64,000 nucleotides of DNA from Gibbula magus (lineage: Eukaryota > Mollusca > Gastropoda > Trochida > Trochidae). The position numbers and the translations under genes are program-made. This document shows, piece by piece, positions 58,073 to 64,000 of the stretch; positions within the stretch are counted from its first letter, which is position 1, and each line of letters opens with the position of its first letter. Location of the stretch: NCBI GenBank assembly GCA_936450465.1, contig OW388292.1, positions 27,850,368 through 27,914,367 of the forward strand. Reading direction: 5' to 3'. The notes below the pieces were generated by a model that saw only the letters and a list, made by a program, of their open reading frames with translations, was not told the DNA's origin and made no database searches.

Positions 58073-58297
58073 TCAACATGCAACTTCGTTTCCTTGGAAA
58101 GGCTGCACTCTGTTATCATTGGGTAAGTTGATGTTGTTGACTGACAAGTCGGGAATGACTTTCTTCTTCATAATGAACTTCTGATAGAGATACTGCAGTA
58201 TTTCCACGAAGAACTGGAACACCTCCATGACACTGAGGATAGTGAGTCCCATCCACAGACCGACCGTACCCCCCACATCAGACGCGAATTGGACGTC
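58073..58297 (-). CDS. DEG/ENaC gene C, last exon: TM2 and C-terminus
   Basis: 75 codons with stop, acceptor 'gttgacag|GACGTC'. Encodes DVQFASDVGGTVGLWMGL, then TILSVMEVFQFFVEILQYL and a basic tail (KFIMKKKVIPDLSVNN) ending QPFQGNEVAC*. Same selectivity-filter variant G-L-T as gene B. The tail has an insertion of about 8 codons compared with gene B. Confidence 0.9.
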   Translation of the reverse strand, partial: DVQFASDVGGTVGLWMGLTILSVMEVFQFFVEILQYLYQKFIMKKKVIPDLSVNNINLPNDNRVQPFQGNEVAC

Positions 58298-58879
58298 CTG
58301 TCAACACAACGTTCGAGGTTAACAGTATCAACAGAAAAGAAACAGACCATATTCTTATAGGTTAAATAGAATTAGAAATCTCCAATTCAATGCACATGCT
58401 CAACGTCCTTTGAGTTGAGTTAAATAATATTATAATAATGCAAACTAGTTTAATATAATTTCCACTGAAACTTATCTAAATACGCAGACTAGATAACATG
58501 GGAACAGAAGAATGGAACCGAAGAATGGACACAAACAGTTTGTGATTGGGCAGGTTTATAGTTGAATAGAGGATAAAACTGCCTGAATCAGTCTCTGTTT
58601 CCACCAGTTCTGTAGATTGTTTTATGATATAACGATATATAAAGCCAGGTCTCTTCATTGCAAAATTAAAATTAGACAGGGACACTTTCATGTCACTGAC
58701 AAGAACAGTGTAACCGGGTAAATTAAAACATCCCGTTGCAGCAGTGACCTTTATTTTATTGTATCTGGTATAACATGGAATTTGTAACTCTTCTGACATA
58801 GACGTTGAAAAAAGACATACTTTCTAGACATAACTTAATATTTCAAAATAATCAGTCGTCTATGTTCCATAGCACTCAC
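58298..58879. other. Intron before last exon of gene C
   Basis: Standard GT/AG borders; no gene. The frame 58476-58799 (minus) has no family features. Confidence 0.6.
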
Positions 58880-58955
58880 CTCGTAGCCTCGAGATTCTGT
58901 TATTAATTCAAAATTCAAATCTTCGAAATATATGTTGATTTTCATGAAGTTTTGA
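58880..58955 (-). CDS. DEG/ENaC gene C, penultimate exon
   Basis: 76 bp, acceptor 'tgtttcag|TCA', donor 'TACGAG|gtgagt'. Encodes S-QNFMKINIYFEDLNFELI-TESRGYE, almost identical to gene B exon 10. Confidence 0.9.
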
Positions 58956-60591
58956 CTGAAACAAATATTCGATATAAATGTGAGATGGGGCATGACAGGA
59001 TTGTGTTGATGACCACGTTCTTTATTTTCCGATATCTTCGTTTCACAACAAATGCTCTATACCAAGGAAAATATTTCGGTTTGAATATTTTTCTATAACA
59101 TCAAATGTAATTCTTGTGTATCCTACTAGCTTCTGCAATAGTACATATTCTTTAGTTTTAGCGCTGGCGAAGTCGTACATGTGTGTCATATCATGCAAAG
59201 TAGGCACCTTTTATACCCTGTAGAAGCATTCAGTTCATGCAAATGCTGCTACATTTGAGTGATAATGCGTTTCAAAAAATGAAAAGTTTTCATATTCAAG
59301 CAAAAATGTTCACATAAATAATCATCTGTGTTCCTAAATACTATTAAGTCATTTGACAACTCAGTAAACTCGTTTTCACTAAGGTAATTATAAATTACGA
59401 AAAAAAGATCTTTAATGACTAGAACAATATATTTCATAAGTTTCACACTTCAACTTACTCAATAACAGTATTTTTCATCGTTAAGGGGTTACGATGTAAA
59501 GCATACAACCTTTTTGTCTAGTCACAAAAGTAAAAGTTTACTTTCAACTTCTTCTGGACATCTGAATCACATTTATTGGTAACTACCAGCCTGGGCGAAA
59601 ATAGGAAAATTTTAATCATCTTAAGCAAGCTGCATTTTGCCACAATATGAATCCATCAGGAATTTTAAACGTGTTATTAGCATAAAGCTACGTTATTGAG
59701 CTTTCTTTTGAATCATTCATTTCTCAAATAGCTTTTATACTAAAAAAGTTATTAAAAAAGAAGTGGGGTAACGTTTCTTTTTGCGTTTAGCGTAGTACCG
59801 ATAAATTTGACATTCGGCAACCATGACCTTGACACAACAATCTATACACTATTTTCAATAATCACCACCCCAAACGATAACCTGGAAAGTGTAAACCAAC
59901 CACAAACCGGTTTCAATAAGTAGTAATGTATGTCAGCTTTATTAATCGATTATTTGGAAAAAGTTCACCTACCTTCTATGTATCAATTGCTAACATTAAT
60001 GTAATTTTGGAATAGCTGAGTAGGAAAATTACAAAGTGGTATGCGGACATATGATCATTTGCATGGACAGAGACGATAGGTTGACTTCTTCACATTGAAC
60101 CGTAATAACGTGTTACGTTTTCAAGGGCAGAAATCCACCAGCCGCGGTGCTTTGTCCGGTTTTTAACTATGTTTACCTTTCTATAGTCACTAAACTGAAT
60201 CGACTAAAAGTATCTTTAAAAGGGTATGATACTGAATCAGATGTTTTGGCACATTTATTCATCCGTGAAGATATACAAGTAATCAGGAGTTCTTTGAATG
60301 AGTATGTATGAACAACACTTTGAGTGGCATTCTAGAAGTTGGTACATGTATAATGGAGAATGTAGCCAATATTTATGGATAATTTTTGAGTTGTTATGAC
60401 AGTAGATTAGGTTAATGTACATATATAGAGTCGAAGCTAAATGAGAATACTGTACAATGTTTATACAGGAATATACCTTATCTACTGACGAGACCTGACG
60501 TTAACTTGTTGAAGACATGCCTCTACTGGACATGGTCAGTTCTGTGGTCGTTGCAAATGACCGCCCACACATTACACCCCCTCCCCCGAGT
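58956..60591. other. Intron of gene C, no gene
   Basis: AT-rich sequence without domain-bearing frames. Confidence 0.5.
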
Positions 60592-61065
60592 CTACCTGTG
60601 TGAAACAGTTGCGGGCATGACGTGAAGATTGAGCATGAAACCGGACTCATAACTGAACCAGATTCCTTGCCAGTGTCCCCAGTTCCACCTTAGAATAGCT
60701 CTGCACCAATGGACATGAGTATGGCGGTGATAATGTGGTAGTATGCGTCTAACGTAAGGCCTTCTTGGTCGATGTCCAATCGTTTGGAGACGATTTCGTA
60801 TGGCTTGTGCATACACATTCCGTAGTCCCGTCACATTTACTGCTGTTTCAGTTGCTGTTCCAATCCTGTTCCGCAAATGGAAACCGGATTTAGCAACCCT
60901 GTGCTGCAATTGTACACCTTGGCCTGCCACATCGTGGGCGATCCCGGGCCGGACCAGATTGTTAGCAACGACTACACCTGAAAACCGACTTTCCAGTCTG
61001 AAGCTTTCCAATTGCGATGTTTCGATCTTCAGCACCCAATACTGGCATGTTAAACACACGTTTGC
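60592..61065 (-). mobile_element. Tc1-like transposase relic in gene C intron
   Basis: The 155-codon minus-strand frame contains 'TGLRNVYAQAIRNRLQ', 'HRPRRPYVRRIL', 'RAILRWNWGHWQGIWFSYES' and 'GFMLNLH', the middle part of a Tc1 transposase with the first catalytic Asp changed (FSDES to FSYES). Both ends are missing. Confidence 0.7.
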
Positions 61066-61811
61066 AAGTGGAAATAGACAGGCGTCATGCCTTTCTAAAC
61101 CCTATGTTATAGTACAATTTCGTCAACTTGTTAGTGTATCGTGCATTGTGGTCCAAAGGGTTAATGTTTTCATAAGGTGTTGCGTTTTGACGATTTACTA
61201 TAATTGTAACATTGCTACTGTATATCTTGCGGTCAAAAAAATTATATCTTAGTTTGAATTCCGATTGAATTATGTAAATAGAGGTTATCATGAAAGTGTG
61301 TTTTGGGATGGTCAATATCCATATTGGGAATAAATATTGTATTATGCGAATCTTAGCGAGGCAAATCCATACATGTAGTGTTTATTCCTAATGCATGATA
61401 TTTACCATCCAAAATTACACGAGTATGCTAACCTATTTATCATACAATGTCATTCCTCATTCATTTTGCGCAAAACAACTTGCCAACATTAATTTCAAAG
61501 TTGAACTTTCCTTTAACTACGTGTATTGATATAAGCAAATGAACAGCGGTAAAATGACACAAAATAATGCCTCCAAAATTATAGTTTCAGTTTGATCTTA
61601 ATTTTCAATGTTTCTATACGTTTCAAAATAGTTTTTTCAAATGAAAAATATGTAACGTAAGGAATTCGAACTCGCGTCCTGTCGCTTTCCTTTCGTATAG
61701 GCCTAATCATGACTGTGGACGAGTCCAACTCACGCGAGTTGCTTCCCTTCCGCTCGGTTGCAAATGGCGACTCACAGCTAAACTGAATATTAAGCAGCTA
61801 ATTTAAAAAAA
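61066..61811. other. Intron of gene C, no gene
   Basis: On the minus strand 'gcgagttcgaattcc' near 61665-61680 resembles a B box, but no A box or cloverleaf could be made out. Confidence 0.4.
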
Positions 61812-62577
61812 TTTAAACCTTATTAATATGCCTGAATATCGTTTGCCTCGAAAGTGTTACAATATGATGTGTCTATATGATGAACAAGGCCATGTGAATT
61901 GGGTTACCAAATTGAGGAATGTTATATTCAAGTTAGGTTTTGGTGACGTTTGGTTTTCGCATACGTATGGTGATAAGGATGCCTTGGTCAATATGTTTTT
62001 TCAGCGACTGAAAGATAATTTTTTGCAAGTTTGGCATAGCGATTTATCTGAGAGTCCTAAAATGCATACATATTGTAACTTTAAACTAACAATATCATGT
62101 GAACTATATTTACACAATATTAATATAATGAAATTTAGATCTTGTTTATCACGATTTCGGCTGAGTTCACATAGTTTAGAAATAGAAAGAGGTCGATATC
62201 ATAAAATTCCTAGAGAAAACAGGAAATGTAAAATGTGTAATTTAAGTTTCATAGAAAATGAGTATCATTTCTTGCTTATTTGTCCAGCCTACGTTGATTT
62301 AAGACATAAATACTTACTGTCGTATTTTTATGTTTATCCAAATATAGCCAAATTCAATTCTCTGTTATCAACGCAAATCCCGCAAATTTCGCTGAACACG
62401 GCTAAATATTTATTCTATGCATTTCAAAAAAGAAAGGGCATTTTGTCTTATTAATTGCATATGTTTTTCAATTTAAGCATTTCTGTATGTCTGCACCACT
62501 GAGGTGCTTTTGTACCAATAGGCCCGTGGCCTTACAGTATTGAAATAAAAGATTTGATTTGAATTTAAAAAAAAAAA
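61812..62577 (+). mobile_element. 5'-truncated LINE with poly(A) tail
   Basis: The 208-codon frame (61828-62454) is the C-terminus of the same reverse-transcriptase family as 23896-24900: LPRKCYNMMCLYDEQGHVNW near the start and the zinc-binding tail CKMCNLSFIENEYHFLL, CPAYVDLRHKYLL. A short 3' UTR with 'ggcccgtggcc', AATAAA (62544-62549) and a run of A (62566-62577) follows. The frame is intact but starts inside the protein, as expected from 5' truncation. A short A-rich repeat near 61800 may be the target duplication. Confidence 0.85.
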
Positions 62578-62866
62578 CTTACACAAGTCACATTATGGAA
62601 CAGTGAAGATTGACGTTCAGTAAATGAATATGTTAATCAAATTGCCTTTGTTACCTGTGATTATTTATAAAGTGTGTTATACACACAATAATTCATCAAC
62701 AACGTTTAAACACGCACACATGTACATCTTCTAAACATATTTAATCTAAATTTTGATGTTAGTAATTACATTGTTTAAATAAGATTACGGTTTTCACATC
62801 AACTATCAATAAAATCAATAAAGTTTCACTGTGACATGTACAAATGAAATACGGCAAAATAGCTAC

Positions 62867-62949
62867 CTTAGCGTCCTTTCATCCATTTCTTTGTATTTTT
62901 CACACTCTGTTTCGTTTCTTATGGCACATAGATATTCTACTAGTATTTT
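62867..62949 (-). CDS. DEG/ENaC gene C, exon after WPS
   Basis: 83 bp, acceptor 'atgttgcag|AAA', donor 'GCTAAG|gtagct'. Encodes KILVEYLCAIRNETEC then EKYKEMDERTL-R, matching gene B exon 9 in length, phase and sequon. Confidence 0.88.
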
Positions 62950-63136
62950 CTGCAACATTAAAAAAGAAGTAGTAATTTTTACATTGATTGATTGTACAGT
63001 GATGGATATAGAGACGATTCAGGGGCGTTACCCACTTTACACAACATTTAATAGACAGACTTCAGTTTTACAACATAATGTAGCCTTGTATATATTCTAG
63101 GTACAGGTTAAGGAAAATGTGACTAATTTTACTAAC

Positions 63137-63194
63137 CGCATAATCATCCGAAGGCCAAAGTCTGCTTGTAGATATTTTCTGGAAATCCGTCTCG
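63137..63194 (-). CDS. DEG/ENaC gene C, WPS-motif exon
   Basis: 58 bp, acceptor 'ctcttgcag|CGAG', donor 'TATGCG|gttagt'. Encodes ETDFQKISTSRLWPSDDYA, the partner of gene B exon 8. Earlier exons of gene C must lie beyond the right edge. Confidence 0.88.
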
Positions 63195-63196
63195 CT

Positions 63197-63355
63197 GCAA
63201 GAGGAACATGTTGATTGTACATCTATTGAACAACATCATACCAACCGTTTGTTTGTTGTTTGCACCTGGTGCAAGAGGAACATGTTGATTGTACATCCAT
63301 TGAACAACATCATACCAACCGTTTATTTGTTGTTTGCACCTGGTGCAAGAGGATA
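63197..63355. repeat. 74-bp tandem duplication abutting a gene C acceptor
   Basis: Two units start 'gcaagaggaacatgttgatt' at 63197 and 63271, and a third partial start lies at 63345. The first unit begins in the acceptor's pyrimidine tract, so the splice-acceptor context (without exon) has been copied upstream in the intron. Confidence 0.85.
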
Positions 63356-64000
63356 TTAAGTATTTATAAGTATAACAAACATACAACCATTCAAAGTCGT
63401 GGTCATGATCGAAAATCGGACTATGGGCCTTGGCTTGCTGCAGCCATTAAGTCATACGTAATTATGGAAACTTTAATAAAGTAGATAGGAAGATGGTTGT
63501 GCTTATATACCTTTTAATAGGTCTTGAGTACATACGTGAGATAGAGCCTTAATAGTCGACTACTACACATGTATGAGACCGTTCCTTAGTTTTCATTGAA
63601 ACATGTATATATTTGATATATTAAGCATTTTGGGGTGAACATGAAAGTCGAGTAAGAAGTTGTAACCTTAATCAGCACCTCATCATGCGTCTTTAAACGT
63701 GCCCGATATCAATAATATATTCAGTGAATTTTCATATCTTTTTCTTTAAAACTTAGAGGGATAAAACCATTGATTTTATAATTCTTCCGTCTTTTAATGG
63801 TATATCATTTAAGTTTGAAATCTTAAATGCGACGTCAACATGATTTCATATCAGGTACTGTTAGTTCATAAGTAAGCGTTCTGTGATATTCGTATGCTTC
63901 TCATTCACTGTGGGCATTTTGTAAATTGGACAGTATGATAGTATGTCATTTTCTATGAAAATCTTACACATATACCACGAACTAGTAACTTTAACATGCA
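63356..64000. other. Intron of gene C to window edge
   Basis: No further exon was recognised before the window ends. Confidence 0.5.

Noticed and set aside
61640..61760. tRNA gene candidate on minus strand
   Set aside because: Only a B-box-like string; no A box, anticodon arm or acceptor pairing could be made.

Overview
The window is eukaryotic: small exons with GT/AG borders, long AT-rich introns, and SINEs, LINEs, a DIRS-like element, mariner/Tc1 relics and an LTR element. A SINE-like family carrying gtgag runs next to 'ttAACGCCGC', together with the DEG/ENaC type, suggests a mollusc, probably a marine gastropod. That assignment is inference.

The backbone is a head-to-tail cluster of DEG/ENaC sodium-channel genes on the minus strand. 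Gene B is nearly complete: eleven exons from 47029 down to 28119, covering TM1, the finger/knuckle/thumb loop and TM2, with matching splice phases except at one junction. Gene A (exons at 12104-11697 and 2950-1098) runs off the left edge. Gene C enters from the right edge and contributes its last four exons (63194-58073). An extra degenerate copy of the last two exons lies at 56955-55882. The intergenic blocks 11.65-29.15 kb and 46.5-58.96 kb are diverged copies of each other, so the cluster grew by large tandem duplications.

Genes A and B keep a proline/threonine-rich tract followed by a furin-type basic site (RDKR|S, RKKR|S) and an NFT sequon in the second exon. In gene A this tract has expanded to about 25 copies of a 21-residue (63-bp) repeat. 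A recent tandem duplication of about 4.7 kb (offset 4682 bp) copied this exon, the preceding intron and part of a DIRS-like relic. It left a second, headless exon copy at 7632-5713 whose frame runs into DIRS sequence.

Between genes A and B lie a 3.87-kb foldback element with minisatellite-filled inverted repeats and two exon-like pieces in its centre (13303-17167), a chromodomain-type LTR element (17383-21466), a LINE 3' end, hairpin MITEs and tandem repeats. Gene B introns hold a mariner (34445-35741), a Tc1 relic, a Tc1-type MITE, tRNA-like SINEs and a 422-bp tandem duplication. The B-C interval holds a Tc1 relic, an ATTATCG minisatellite and hairpins. Introns and flanks of gene C hold another Tc1 relic and a 5'-truncated LINE with its poly(A) tail.

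No rRNA, true tRNA, CRISPR array or bacterial-type operon was seen. Exon borders were read by eye from splice consensus, reading frame and comparison among paralogues. First exons with start codons were not identified.
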